Assembly (NCBI GenBank): GCA_964471825.1
Contig: CAYYKD010000010.1
Location: 42,633-106,632 of the forward strand
Direction: 5' to 3'
From: CAYYKD01 sp964471825
GTDB lineage: Bacteria > Spirochaetota > GWE2-31-10 > CAYYKD01
DNA: 64,000 nt
Under the pieces are notes generated by a model. The model was given only the letters and a program-made list of their open reading frames with translations, was not told the origin of the DNA and did not search any database. Position numbers and translations under genes: made by a program. Below, piece after piece: positions 18,441-27,341 of this stretch (positions are counted from its first letter, which is position 1; the number at the start of each line of letters is the position of its first letter).

Positions 18441-18974
18441 TTGAATCCTAATAAAAAAGATACTTCTAAATTTGTTAAAGAGTTGCCCGATGATATGTAT
18501 AAGATACTAGATGAATACATTAAAGGGTTAGTTGTTACCGCTGATGATCCGAGAAAAAAGGGTTATCTGATACAGGTACTACACAAAGCACAATCGATTT
18601 TCGGTTACTTACCGGAAGAAGTTCAAAGATTTGTTGCAGAAAAGCTTTTTCTTCACCACTCTGAAGTTTCAGGTGTAATTAGTTTCTACAATTTCTTTAC
18701 GACTGTCCCAAAAGGTAAGTACAATATAAGTATATGTATGGGAACAGCTTGTTTTGTTAAGGGTGCTGAAAAGGTACTAAATGAATTCGAAAGAATCCTT
18801 AGTATTAAATCCGGCGGTATAACAGAGGATAAAAAATACTCTCTTGATGTACTTAGATGCCTTGGAGCATGCGGACTGGCACCGGTAGTAATGGTTAACA
18901 GTAAGGTCTACGGAAATGTCACTACTAAAATGGTTGGAGACATTATTGCGGACTGTAAAAAGATGGAGGGTTAG
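18441..18974 (+). CDS. hndA: NuoE-like [2Fe-2S] hydrogenase subunit (HndA type)
   Basis: First gene of the [FeFe] hydrogenase operon. The TTG start is fixed by an excellent AAGGAGG seven bases upstream. The 177-aa protein is a thioredoxin-like ferredoxin of the 24-kDa/NuoE family: a helical N-terminus (LIQVLHKAQSIFGYLPEEV), then cysteines in ICMGTACF and RCLGACGLAPV that bind one [2Fe-2S] cluster. It should pass electrons to the NuoF-like subunit. Gene order matches hndABCD of sulfate reducers; the symbol is by analogy. Confidence 0.9.
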   Translation: MNPNKKDTSKFVKELPDDMYKILDEYIKGLVVTADDPRKKGYLIQVLHKAQSIFGYLPEEVQRFVAEKLFLHHSEVSGVISFYNFFTTVPKGKYNISICMGTACFVKGAEKVLNEFERILSIKSGGITEDKKYSLDVLRCLGACGLAPVVMVNSKVYGNVTTKMVGDIIADCKKMEG

Positions 18975-18976
18975 TT

Positions 18977-19354
18977 ATGTTTAAATCAAAAAAAGATTTT
19001 ACAGAATATGCCGAAAAAGCTAAAAATGAAAAAATTAGTAGCAAAGATATAAAACTCTGTATAGGCACAGGAACATGTGGAAATGCAGCAGGTGCAAAAG
19101 AGGTTCTTGAAGCACTTGAGAATAGTATCAAGAAAAGAGGGCTTACAAATTGTACGATAAAAAAAGTTGGATGTGTAGGATTCTGCCACGCTGAACCAAC
19201 TCTTGAAGTATTCCACGCTGATGGAGACTCCATTTTACTTGGATATCTAACTCCTGACACAATAGACAGTGTCGTAGATATGCATATCGTAAAAAAAAGT
19301 ATAGAGAGCAAGCATGTTCTACAAAGAAATTTTGACGAATCAATCTGGGGGTAA
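18977..19354 (+). CDS. hndB: Small [2Fe-2S] thioredoxin-like ferredoxin subunit (HndB type)
   Basis: 125 aa, 2 bp after hndA. It has a thioredoxin-like [2Fe-2S] ferredoxin fold with cysteines in LCIGTGTCGNAAG and VGCVGFCHAEP. In many related hydrogenases this domain is the N-terminus of the NuoF-like subunit; here it is a separate gene, as in hndABCD operons. It probably relays electrons between NADH/NADPH oxidation and the hydrogenase. Confidence 0.85.
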   Translation: MFKSKKDFTEYAEKAKNEKISSKDIKLCIGTGTCGNAAGAKEVLEALENSIKKRGLTNCTIKKVGCVGFCHAEPTLEVFHADGDSILLGYLTPDTIDSVVDMHIVKKSIESKHVLQRNFDESIWG

Positions 19355-19357
19355 ATA

Positions 19358-20821
19358 ATGGCTAAACAAGTTAGAATTGCATTAAGAAACTGCGGGCGCA
19401 TTGACCCAGACAGTATAAAAGACTATATAGCTAACAGAGGTTATGAGGCCCTTGTTAGAGCTATAACCGAACAAAAACCTGAGGATATTGTACAGACTGT
19501 CCTTGACGCCGGATTACGGGGGCGAGGCGGTGGCGGATTTCCAACGGGACTAAAATGGAAAATAGCGGCTCAAAATAAATCTGAAGAGAAATTTGTTATT
19601 TGTAATGCAGACGAAGGAGATCCGGGTGCATTTATGGATCGGGCTGTAATTGAGGGAGATCCCCACTCTGTACTGGAAGCGATGGCACTTGCCGGTTATG
19701 GAATAGGTGCTGATAAGGGTGTTATCTACATTAGAGCAGAATACCCGTTAGCTGTACAGAGACTTCACACAGCAATTAAAGAAGCAACAGATAACGGACT
19801 TCTAGGTAAAAACATTCTAGGAACAAACTTCTCATTTGAGATACGGGTAAAACTTGGAGCAGGTGCTTTTGTTTGCGGCGAGGAAACATCACTTATCCAT
19901 TCAATTGAAGGACTAAGAGGAGAACCAACCGTAAAACCACCATTTCCTGCGGAAAAGGGATTATGGAAAAAACCTACTATTGTAAACAATGTTGAAACAT
20001 ATGCAAATATATCACCTATTCTACTCTATGGTGCTGACTGGTTTAAAAAAATCGGCAGGGACAAATCTCCGGGCACAAAGGTGTTTGCTCTGGCAGGTAA
20101 AGTAAACAAAGTTGGTCTTGTAGAAGTACCAATGGGAACGACTATCAGGGAAGTTATCTATGACATCGGCGGCGGCATTTTTAACAACAAACAGTTTAAG
20201 TCAGTTCAAACCGGAGGGCCTTCAGGAGGTTGTATTACAAAGGAAAATCTTGATACACCTATTACCTACGAAAACTTATTAGCTATCGACTCAATGATGG
20301 GATCAGGCGGAATGATAGTTATGGACGAAGATGACTGTATGGTAAATGTGGCAAAATTCTACCTTGAATTTATTATCGATGAAAGCTGCGGTAAATGCAC
20401 GCCTTGTAGAGTTGGAAATAAAAGACTTCATGAGATGCTTGTAGAAATAACATCGGGTCGAGTTGATGATCTAAAAGCACTTGATGATATTAAAAATTTG
20501 TGTGCAGTAATTAAAAAGGGATCGCTATGCGGTCTAGGCCAGACCTCACCAAACCCTGTACTATCAACAATTAGATTTTTTGGTGATGAATACAGAGGAC
20601 ATATTCTAGATAAGAAATGTAAAGCCGGTGTATGTAGAAGCCTACTAAAATATGAAATAATTAAAGATAAATGTATCGGATGTACACTCTGTGCAAGAAA
20701 CTGCCCTGTTAATTGTATCTCAGGCAAGACCAAAGAGGTTCATATAATCGATGCATCTAAGTGTATTAAGTGCGGCGTATGCTACGATCAGTGTAAATTC
20801 GGCGCCGTTAAAATGGTTTAA
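19358..20821 (+). CDS. hndC: NuoF-like flavoprotein subunit with C-terminal 2[4Fe-4S] (HndC type)
   Basis: 487 aa. NuoF core: the glycine-rich loops GRGGGGFPTGLKWK and ADEGDPGAFMDR bind NAD(P)H and FMN, and ESCGKCTPCRVG with a downstream cysteine binds [4Fe-4S]. The C-terminus adds a bacterial ferredoxin domain (CIGCTLCARNCPVNC ... CIKCGVCYDQC). It is the pyridine-nucleotide site of the complex, where electron bifurcation is proposed in homologues. The N-terminal thioredoxin-like domain is missing here because it is encoded by the upstream gene. It overlaps neither neighbour; gaps are 3 and 13 bp. Confidence 0.93.
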   Translation: MAKQVRIALRNCGRIDPDSIKDYIANRGYEALVRAITEQKPEDIVQTVLDAGLRGRGGGGFPTGLKWKIAAQNKSEEKFVICNADEGDPGAFMDRAVIEGDPHSVLEAMALAGYGIGADKGVIYIRAEYPLAVQRLHTAIKEATDNGLLGKNILGTNFSFEIRVKLGAGAFVCGEETSLIHSIEGLRGEPTVKPPFPAEKGLWKKPTIVNNVETYANISPILLYGADWFKKIGRDKSPGTKVFALAGKVNKVGLVEVPMGTTIREVIYDIGGGIFNNKQFKSVQTGGPSGGCITKENLDTPITYENLLAIDSMMGSGGMIVMDEDDCMVNVAKFYLEFIIDESCGKCTPCRVGNKRLHEMLVEITSGRVDDLKALDDIKNLCAVIKKGSLCGLGQTSPNPVLSTIRFFGDEYRGHILDKKCKAGVCRSLLKYEIIKDKCIGCTLCARNCPVNCISGKTKEVHIIDASKCIKCGVCYDQCKFGAVKMV

Positions 20822-20834
20822 TTAGGGGGAAATA

Positions 20835-22574
20835 ATGGCTAAAATAAAGATAAACGATAAAGAAATAGAGGTGCCAAACGACTCAACTATACTACAGGCA
20901 GCCAAAAAATTAGACATAGACATTCCTACCCTGTGTCACATGGATCTTGAGTGTTTTCATGTTGATCATAGGACAGGTTCATGTAGAGTGTGTCTTGTTG
21001 ATGTAGAGATGCAGGGTAGAACTAAGATGATGCCTGCCTGCTGTACTCCGGTAAATGATGGAATGACAATTAAGACCAGCACTCCTGAGGTAATTACAAC
21101 ACGAAGAACAATACTCGAACTTCTTCTTTCAGATCACCCGTTTGAATGTCTTACATGCTCTAAAAATCTTGACTGTGAGCTTCAAGCTCTTGCAAAGAAA
21201 TTCTGCATACAAAACATAACATATCAGGGAGAAAAGTCAGAATACCCGCTTGATATTTCAGGTAAATCTATTAAAAGAGACCTTAACAAATGTATCATGT
21301 GTAGAAGATGTGAAACTGCATGTAACACGATTCAGACTGTTGGCGTCTTGACAGGATATGGACGGGGTTTTAATGCAGTTGTAGCACCAGCAGAAATGAA
21401 ACCGCTCTCTGAGACTCAATGCGTGTTCTGTGGACAATGTGTTAATGTATGCCCGACAGCTGCACTAACAGAGATTAACTATATAAAAGAAGTATGGGAT
21501 GCAATAAATGATCCGACTAAACATGTTGTTGTTCAAACTGCACCGGCAGTTAGAGCAGGAATTGGTCAGGAATTTGGACTTCCGGCTGAAAAAGCATCAA
21601 CGGGAAGACTGGTTGCAGGGCTTAGAGCTTTGGGATTTGATAAGGTATTTGATACTGACTTCTCAGCCGATTTAACGATTATGGAAGAGGGGATGGAAAT
21701 CATAAAAAGAGTTACAGAGAATAAAAACCTGCCCATTCTTACCTCATGTTGCCCGGGTTGGATCAACTTCCTAGAATACCAATTTCCTGAGTTTGTTGAT
21801 ATACCATCTACTGCAAAGTCACCTCAACAGATGTTTGGCTCAATTGCTAAGTCCTACTATGCAGAAAAAGCTAAGGTAGATCCAAAAGACATGGTTGTTG
21901 TTTCAATAATGCCATGTCTTGCTAAAAAATACGAAGCAAACAGACCTGAGTTTGAAAGAAATGGCATTAGAGATGTTGACTTCGTTTTATCAACTAGAGA
22001 GCTGGCAAAAATGTTCAAAGAAGCAGGTATAGATCTTGCAAAAGTTAAAGATGAGGACTATGATAACCCTCTGGGAGAATCAACAGGAGCTGCAGTTATT
22101 TTCGGTGTTTCCGGTGGTGTACTGGAAGCTGCACTTAGAACTTGCTATGAGGTCATAACAAAGAAAGAATTACCGGCAATAGACTTTAAAGCAGTTAGAG
22201 GTCTTGACGGTATAAAAGAAGCAACCATTGATATTGACGGGCTAAAGTTAAATGTTGCCGTGACATCAGGACTTGGAAATGCAAGAACTCTGCTTGAAAA
22301 AATTAAAAAGGGCGAAGCTAAATACCATGCAATAGAAATTATGGCCTGCCCCGGTGGATGTATTAATGGTGGTGGACAACCGTATATTCATGGAGACACA
22401 CATATTCTAGAAAAGAGAATGCAGGCTCTTTACTCTGAGGATGAATCTAAGAAGATAAGAAAATCACATGAAAATCCTTACATTAAAAAACTCTACGAGG
22501 ATTTCCTTGGTGAACCGTGCGGTAAAAAATCGCACGAACTTCTTCACACCCATTATTACAAAAAAGATGTCTAG
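20835..22574 (+). CDS. hndD: [FeFe] hydrogenase catalytic subunit (HndD/HydA type)
   Basis: 579 aa. Domains in order: a [2Fe-2S] ferredoxin (cysteines in LCHMDLECF and GSCRVC), a His-Cys [4Fe-4S] segment (HPFECLTCSKNLDC), a 2[4Fe-4S] domain, then the H-cluster domain with all three signatures: TSCCPGW at 303-309, MPCLAKKYE from 359, and MACPGGCINGGGQP from 503. It therefore looks active. It makes or consumes H2 using electrons from the HndABC partners, in the cytoplasm. RBS AGGGGGA. The operon ends in a strong terminator 22 bp downstream. Confidence 0.96.
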   Translation: MAKIKINDKEIEVPNDSTILQAAKKLDIDIPTLCHMDLECFHVDHRTGSCRVCLVDVEMQGRTKMMPACCTPVNDGMTIKTSTPEVITTRRTILELLLSDHPFECLTCSKNLDCELQALAKKFCIQNITYQGEKSEYPLDISGKSIKRDLNKCIMCRRCETACNTIQTVGVLTGYGRGFNAVVAPAEMKPLSETQCVFCGQCVNVCPTAALTEINYIKEVWDAINDPTKHVVVQTAPAVRAGIGQEFGLPAEKASTGRLVAGLRALGFDKVFDTDFSADLTIMEEGMEIIKRVTENKNLPILTSCCPGWINFLEYQFPEFVDIPSTAKSPQQMFGSIAKSYYAEKAKVDPKDMVVVSIMPCLAKKYEANRPEFERNGIRDVDFVLSTRELAKMFKEAGIDLAKVKDEDYDNPLGESTGAAVIFGVSGGVLEAALRTCYEVITKKELPAIDFKAVRGLDGIKEATIDIDGLKLNVAVTSGLGNARTLLEKIKKGEAKYHAIEIMACPGGCINGGGQPYIHGDTHILEKRMQALYSEDESKKIRKSHENPYIKKLYEDFLGEPCGKKSHELLHTHYYKKDV

Positions 22575-22595
22575 AAAAATTTATTTCCTAACATT

Positions 22596-22628
22596 AACTA
22601 CTCCGGATATCCGGGGTAGTTTTTTTTA
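22596..22628 (+). terminator. Rho-independent terminator of hydrogenase operon
   Basis: The stem AACTACTCCGGAT / ATCCGGGGTAGTT (13 bp, one T-G pair) is followed directly by a run of T. It lies 22 bp after the hndD stop. Confidence 0.92.
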
Positions 22629-22757
22629 TAATGAGCATAATCGCACCCGATGACTTTTAATAATATTTTTTTTTACTATACCACCTTGATTTAATCCTTT
22701 TTTTTTTATATATTAAGAAGTTAATTTAAGATGTTTATTTAATAAAATGGAGTGAAT

Positions 22758-24095
22758 ATGAAAATTTTTGATATAGTTGAGAATGTAGATGATACAATAG
22801 ACTTCGCATCATCAATTGATAAAGAGATAGTTGTTAAAGGTATGATACAAAATCTGCGAGTTCTCGGATGGGGCGGCTTTATCATTTTAAGGGCCGGGAG
22901 ATTTTCGATACAATCAGTGTATGACAAAAACACAATTAATATACAGCCTGACACCCTTTTAGTTGAATCAGCTGTTAAACTAACAGGAATTGTAAAATCA
23001 GCAACCATAAAAGACAAGTCAATAACTCCGTCAAACTATGAGCTTCATATAACAGCGATTGAGGTTCTGTCTACTCCATCAGTCTCCCCGCTCCCTATTG
23101 ATACAACAAAGAAAGAAATCTCAGTTGGTCTTGACACCAGCTTTGATCTACGCCCTCTCTCATTGAGACACTCATCAAATAGAGCATTATTCAAAATACA
23201 ATCGGTGATCTTCAATGAGTTTGGCAATTTCCTCTCATCAAATGGATTTACCAGGATATGCACACCAAAAATCGTCTACTCAGGTGCCGAAGGTGGAGCG
23301 AATATATTTCAACTTGACTACTTTGGTAGAAATGCCTATCTGGCACAATCACCTCAGTTTTACAAACAGATGATGGTTGGAGTTTTTACAAGAGTGTTTG
23401 AAGAAGCCCCTGTATTTAGAGCAGAAAAACATGACACATCCCGTCACCTTAACGAGTACATATCACTTGACCTGGAAATGGGATTTATAGAGAGTTTCTA
23501 TGATATAATTAATATGGAAGTAAATCTACTTAATCATATCTTTAATGAACTAAAAAAACAATGCTCGACAGAGATTCAATTACTGGGTATAGAAATGCCC
23601 TCAATAGATAAAATTGTTGTTTATAAATTATCAGAGGTTCACGAGCTTATATTTAATGAGTATAAAAAAGACTATCGCGGAGAACCTGATCTGGCCCCGG
23701 AAGAGGAAAAACTTATCTGCGAATATGTAAAGAAAACCGAGTGTTCTGATTTTGTCTTTGTAACCCACTTTCCATCCGAAAAAAGACCATTTTACACAAT
23801 GGATGATCCTTTATCACCAAAAGAGACACTCTCATTTGACCTATTGTTTAGAGGAATGGAAATAACTACAGGGGGCCAAAGACTCCATAACTATAATGAC
23901 TACATCTCCAAGATGACTAAGTTTGGTCTAAACACTAACCTCTTTGAGTCATATCTGCAAGCATTTAAGTTCGGGATGCCGCCACACGGAGGTCTTGGAC
24001 TGGGACTTGAAAGACTAACAGGTCTTCTTTGCGGCGTGTCAAATGTAAAAGAAGCAAGTTTATTTCCTAGAGATATTAAGAGATTGGAGCCATAA
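22758..24095 (+). CDS. aspS: Aspartyl-tRNA synthetase, archaeal/AspS2 type
   Basis: Class II synthetase with an N-terminal OB-fold anticodon-binding domain (~1-105) and a catalytic core. The segments GGANIFQLDYF, LAQSPQFYKQMM, APVFRAEKHDTSRHLNEY and GLGLGLERL match archaeal-type AspRS rather than AsnRS. The bacterial GAD insertion is absent. Enzymes of this type are often non-discriminating, charging tRNA-Asn with Asp for later amidation by GatCAB; whether that holds here is unknown. GGAG with 5-nt spacing supports ATG 22758; the GTG six bases earlier overlaps that site. Confidence 0.88.
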   Translation: MKIFDIVENVDDTIDFASSIDKEIVVKGMIQNLRVLGWGGFIILRAGRFSIQSVYDKNTINIQPDTLLVESAVKLTGIVKSATIKDKSITPSNYELHITAIEVLSTPSVSPLPIDTTKKEISVGLDTSFDLRPLSLRHSSNRALFKIQSVIFNEFGNFLSSNGFTRICTPKIVYSGAEGGANIFQLDYFGRNAYLAQSPQFYKQMMVGVFTRVFEEAPVFRAEKHDTSRHLNEYISLDLEMGFIESFYDIINMEVNLLNHIFNELKKQCSTEIQLLGIEMPSIDKIVVYKLSEVHELIFNEYKKDYRGEPDLAPEEEKLICEYVKKTECSDFVFVTHFPSEKRPFYTMDDPLSPKETLSFDLLFRGMEITTGGQRLHNYNDYISKMTKFGLNTNLFESYLQAFKFGMPPHGGLGLGLERLTGLLCGVSNVKEASLFPRDIKRLEP

Positions 24096-24099
24096 AATA

Positions 24100-25257
24100 A
24101 TGATTATAGCTGGTATTGACATTGATCCGGTTAACTTGAATCAAGATGATTTTAAAATCGCAATTCTTTACTTCCTTGAAAGCAAAAACCCACCGGAAAA
24201 TGAAATTTTTCATTCAATAATAAAATTATTAAACGACCAATTTGATACAAATTTTCAAAAAAACCGCCCCTCTGATATCACCGGAAGACCAGGTGGAATT
24301 GTTTACATGAAGAATCAATCAGATATTATAGTTTTGCCTGATCTTCATGCAAGACGCAATTTTCTAAAATCTGTGCTATTTGACAAAATTTCTGATGACG
24401 CACCTCCATTGATAGACACCCTTTACCAAGGCAACTCGGGACTTCTTTGCCTCGGCGATGGTGTACATAGTGAGGGAGTTTATTCTAAGAGATGGAAAGA
24501 TGCAGCAGATGAATTTATGAATGGATTTACGACTCATAGAATTATGGATTCTGAGATAGCAGATTCATTTAATCTTATGATAGCTGTAGCTCTTCTCCAG
24601 TTGAGATTTCCCGAATCCTTTTGTTTCATCAAGGGAAACCATGAGAATATATTGAATGAAAACAATAACGGTAACTACTCATTTGCAAAATACTCCTATG
24701 AAGGCGAAATGGTTGCGTCATATTTTAAAAAATTCTACTCATCTGAACTTTTAGCTGAGTATGCTGTATTTGAAAGAAACCTACCACTCTTTGTTGTCGG
24801 CAATAACTTTATGGCAAGTCATGCGGAACCGTTAAATAGCTTTGACCTTGACACTATTATCAACTATAGATATAAGGGAGAACTTATAGAATCCCTGACA
24901 TGGACAGATAATCACCGATCTCATAAAGGTACAATAAAACAGATTATTAGTAATTTCTACACAGGTGATCCATCTTTAATAACATATTTTGGCGGTCACA
25001 GATCAATCCGAACTCTCTACAATAGGGTAAATGATGAAAACTTCATTCAGATTCACAATCCCAACAAACAGATAGTGGTCAGATTTAACAACTCTCCGGA
25101 AGTTCAGATTGATCCGGATACATCAGTCACAGAACTAATTAATAATAATATTAGTATTAATAATAATTTGATGCCGGACAATTCAAAAGGGAGTCTCATA
25201 GAAAACTTGAACTTTTATGCATCCACAATAACAGGTTTTTTGTTTAAAAAGAAATAG
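24100..25257 (+). CDS. Calcineurin-like metallophosphoesterase
   Basis: 385 aa. The metal-binding motifs of the family appear in order: LPDLHARR (D-x-H), LCLGDGVHSE (GDxxx), KGNHEN (GNHE), ASHAEP and FGGHRS. It should be a two-metal phosphoesterase, possibly a protein phosphatase or nucleotide hydrolase. It starts 4 bp after aspS and is followed at 11 bp by a Ser/Thr kinase, so a protein-phosphatase role is attractive but unproven. The C-terminal ~60 residues are Asn-rich and outside the domain. Confidence 0.85.
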   Translation: MIIAGIDIDPVNLNQDDFKIAILYFLESKNPPENEIFHSIIKLLNDQFDTNFQKNRPSDITGRPGGIVYMKNQSDIIVLPDLHARRNFLKSVLFDKISDDAPPLIDTLYQGNSGLLCLGDGVHSEGVYSKRWKDAADEFMNGFTTHRIMDSEIADSFNLMIAVALLQLRFPESFCFIKGNHENILNENNNGNYSFAKYSYEGEMVASYFKKFYSSELLAEYAVFERNLPLFVVGNNFMASHAEPLNSFDLDTIINYRYKGELIESLTWTDNHRSHKGTIKQIISNFYTGDPSLITYFGGHRSIRTLYNRVNDENFIQIHNPNKQIVVRFNNSPEVQIDPDTSVTELINNNISINNNLMPDNSKGSLIENLNFYASTITGFLFKKK

Positions 25258-25268
25258 CGGAAAAAAAA

Positions 25269-27009
25269 ATGGACGAAAAGAAAAAAACACATAAAGCAAG
25301 GCCTCAAATTAAGAATACAAATAATATAAAAGAAAAATCAAAAAATGAGTCTAACGGTCAAAAAACCAACTCTAATGATTCAAATAAAAAGATCAAAAAC
25401 TATATTATTCTCGGTAAGATTGCAAAAGGGGGAATGGGAGAGGTCTATAAGGGGCTTCACGAATCTCTAAACAAAGAAGTGATAATAAAAAAACTTCTTG
25501 AGGACTCACCTGAAATTTTTTCTGAGCGGTTCAAAAGAGAGGCAGGAATTATGATGGAGATTTCACATCCAAACATAGTTCATATCTTTGATNNNNNNNN
25601 NNGATAGGGCCTCATATATGGCAATGGAATTTATACAGGGGATGAGCCTTGCAGAATTTATGACAGAAGCCGGACGACTTTCACCTTATATCGCCTGTTA
25701 CATTGGAATGGAGATTGCTAAGGGGCTGAAATACGCCCATGAACAGGGGATCTACCACAGAGATATTAAACCGGGTAATGTAATGATCTCAAATAACGGT
25801 GAAGTAAAGATAACTGATTTTGGAATTGCTGTAAAAAGCGAAAGAACAGAAGAAAACGACCTTACCAGAACAGGCACTATACTTGGAACTCCCGCATATA
25901 TGTCCCCTGAACAGATCAGATCACCAAAAACTGTTGATCACCGAACAGACATCTACTCACTCGGTATCCTTATATATGAGATGCTAAGTGGGATTAGACC
26001 ATACGGCAATGATTTTTCTATGGATAATCTGGTTAACATAAGGAAAGGTAGATACAAATCATTAACAAAGATGGGAGTTGTCATTCCCGATTTCCTGAAA
26101 AACCTTTTAAAAAAAATGATGTCACCATCTAAAACAAAGAGATTAAACAGTCTGAATATTTTTATTAGTAAATGTAAGTTTTTTATTGAGTTCCGATTTG
26201 GTTCAACTAATAATCTTAAAAAAATCATCTCATATTACATTAAATCAAATTTTAAATCCTATCCTGTTGCCTCTTCACTTGACGGTAAATTTTATAAAAA
26301 AGGGAGCGTAGAAAATGCACTCTCATATTCAAATATTAACAATCTGTCACTCCGTCTAATGAAAACAGGATTTTCACTATTAATTATCATAATAATACTC
26401 TCAATTTTTTCCACACTATTTTCTGAATCTATTGTCAGACTAACAGCCTCAGAGAGAACAGGCATTTTACTCGTAAATCTAAAAAACAATGATTTTATTC
26501 ACAATTCAACGATAATTATTAAACCTGATAAAATCAATAAAAACAGAAAAACTATCAATATTAAACAGGCTAAAACTAAAAACAACATTAGAAAGAAAGT
26601 TATTCTACCTGTTGATAAATACACAATAATCTGGAGTCTTCCAAATCAGGTAGTAGTAAAGGATATATATATTAATCCAATTTCAAATGGCAGCCTAAAG
26701 AATAATCTTAACACAATCGACTTTGAAATTGAGCCAAATAAGATTGAAAAATTAAATATTGAGATCTCAGTTAAAGACCAAGCAAATAAGTTGATTAAAA
26801 AATTTGATACATTTTATAAGTTATCCGGAAGTGATCAGTGGATAAGATACACTTCACAATCCAATATTCAGACAGGCAGAATGTATGACTATTCCATAAC
26901 ATCTGATGGATATCTACCGGCGGTCTTTGCCGGAGTAGAAACTACTATGAATCAGACCAAACTATCTCTATCAGCCAAACTAAAGCCGTTTGAATTAAAT
27001 GGAAGGTAA
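25269..27009 (+). CDS. Membrane Ser/Thr protein kinase (interrupted by sequence gap)
   Basis: One gene split by 10 Ns at 25593-25602. The first part has a basic, low-complexity N-terminus, the P-loop GKIAKGGMGEVYKG and lysine K74. After the gap come YHRDIKPGN (catalytic loop), TDFGIAV, GTPAYMSPEQ and DIYSLGILIYEM, so the kinase looks active. About 60 residues later a single membrane helix (LLIIIIILSIFS) leads to a ~210-residue extracytoplasmic beta-rich part of unknown fold. The two halves are in different frames only because the N run is a placeholder; about 5-10 residues are probably missing. It is followed 2 bp later by an FHA gene. Confidence 0.9.
25593..25602. other. Scaffold gap (10 N)
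   Basis: Ten undetermined bases inside the kinase gene, between HPNIVHIFD and DRASYMAMEF. The flanks belong to the same domain, but the apparent frame differs, so the true gap is not 10 bp. Confidence 0.99.
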
Positions 27010-27011
27010 AA

Positions 27012-27329
27012 ATGCACGCCTATAGATTAACTGTTGATAACTATGACTCATTCATATTTAATCTTGATAAATCTACCACAATAGGCAGAAAAGATATCGG
27101 TTCTAAACCAGACATTGATCTTGGCCCCTATGATAAAGGGCCATACTTATCAAGAAACCAGGGTTATTTCTATCTCAAGGATGAAAAACTATTCTACATC
27201 GACATAGGAAAAAATCCTGTCTACCGTAACGGTATAATCATTGAAAAAAACATAGAAACTCAAATTTATGATGGAGACAGGTTAATATTCGGAAAAATAA
27301 ACACCATCATAAGCTTGTCTAGAGAATAG
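27012..27329 (+). CDS. FHA-domain protein
   Basis: 105 aa, essentially a single forkhead-associated domain: TTIGRKD (conserved G-R), LSRNQGYF (the S-x-x-H-like segment with Asn), then the N-G turn near residue 74. FHA domains bind phosphothreonine, so it is probably a reader of the kinase encoded 2 bp upstream. The His of the canonical SxxH motif is replaced, which may weaken binding. Confidence 0.82.
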   Translation: MHAYRLTVDNYDSFIFNLDKSTTIGRKDIGSKPDIDLGPYDKGPYLSRNQGYFYLKDEKLFYIDIGKNPVYRNGIIIEKNIETQIYDGDRLIFGKINTIISLSRE

Positions 27330-27341
27330 GAATTAAGATAT

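Noticed and set aside
25588..27009. Apparent second kinase ORF in another frame
   Set aside because: The frame change coincides with the 10-N gap, and the two parts form one kinase domain.
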